This document shows positions 21,224 to 21,333 of a stretch of DNA of 21,333 nt, piece after piece. Each line of letters starts with the position of its first letter. The stretch's first letter is position 1. The translations under genes and the position numbers were made by a program. The notes below the pieces were generated by a model. That model was not told the origin of the DNA. It saw nothing but the letters and a program-made list of their open reading frames with translations, and did no database searches. This DNA is from an uncultured Collinsella sp. (GTDB taxonomy: Bacteria; Actinomycetota; Coriobacteriia; Coriobacteriales; Coriobacteriaceae), in the NCBI GenBank assembly GCA_902494815.1, contig CABUVB010000010.1, forward strand, positions 1 through 21,333, read 5' to 3'.

Positions 21224-21333
21224 GTGCTCGTGTGGTATGTGATCCAGGTCATTAACGGTCGCGAAGACGTAATGCGCAAGCGCATCGAGCATTTGGTGCC
21301 GGCGAGCGCCATGCTGGAGCTCTTTTATCCCCA
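21224..21333 (+). CDS. NusG-like transcription antiterminator (LoaP-type), 5' end only
   Basis: An open frame running off the window end. It encodes a protein starting MLVWYVIQVINGRED and continuing to LELFYP, which fits the start of the NusG N-terminal (NGN) domain: the WYVIQV strand, then a helix, then the (E/V)(L/V)F(Y/I)P strand. LoaP and RfaH-type paralogues carry this pattern and usually head long operons for polysaccharides or secondary metabolites. GTG 21224 is chosen because AAGG (21215-21218) lies five bases upstream; GTG 21221 and 21230 are alternatives. General NusG is less likely because its usual neighbours, secE and rplK, are not seen upstream, but only 36 residues are visible. 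A large hairpin directly precedes the gene. Confidence 0.6.
   Translation, partial: MLVWYVIQVINGREDVMRKRIEHLVPASAMLELFYP

Noticed and set aside
21121..21312. A 63-codon - strand frame at the right edge
   Set aside because: It overlaps the leader hairpin and the NusG-like frame on the other strand, which has a good ribosome-binding site and NGN-like residues.

Overview
The window looks like chromosomal DNA from a high-GC gut actinobacterium of the class Coriobacteriia, most likely Collinsella. This is inferred from the priA-def-fmt-rsmB order, the paired GlgC/GlgD subunits, the strong G/C-ending codon preference in most genes and the lysine/alanine/threonine-rich tails on two glycogen enzymes. 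No database was consulted.

Left part (1-4550, + strand): the 3' part of priA (primosomal helicase), def (peptide deformylase), fmt (Met-tRNA formyltransferase) and rsmB (16S rRNA m5C methyltransferase). fmt and rsmB overlap by ATGA. A perfect 35-bp inverted repeat sits between def and fmt. The gap 4551-4999 has no gene but holds three inverted-repeat elements of two families.

Middle (5000-18535, - strand): reading in the direction of transcription, glgB, glgP, glgC, glgD and glgA form a complete ADP-glucose glycogen synthesis and phosphorolysis operon. After a 430-bp regulatory gap come a 1098-residue GH13-GH77 fusion (debranching/amylase plus 4-alpha-glucanotransferase) and a small FmdB-type zinc ribbon gene. 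GlgC/GlgD make ADP-glucose, GlgA polymerises it, GlgB branches it, GlgP phosphorolyses outer chains, and the fusion trims and recycles the short branches. Only the two polymer-building enzymes, GlgA and GlgB, carry histone-H1-like basic tails. GlgB also lacks the histidine normally present in GH13 conserved region I.

Right part (18536-21333): a divergent promoter region with repeated TGGTAAAAC motifs lies between glgB and a HAD phosphatase gene. The same motif occurs upstream of the GH13-GH77 gene, suggesting one sugar-responsive regulon. The HAD gene is followed by thiN (thiamine pyrophosphokinase), a structured inverted repeat, a tRNA-Ala(GGC) gene with clear promoter and terminator, and about 700 bp of AT-richer non-coding DNA. 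The window ends in the first codons of a NusG-like (LoaP-type) antiterminator preceded by a large hairpin, which suggests that a long polysaccharide-type operon begins just outside.

The most unusual content is (i) the basic tails on GlgA and GlgB, (ii) two copies of a roughly 155-bp intergenic element with a conserved core and terminal stems that differ in sequence but keep pairing, (iii) the shared operator motif, and (iv) the Gly substitution in GlgB.
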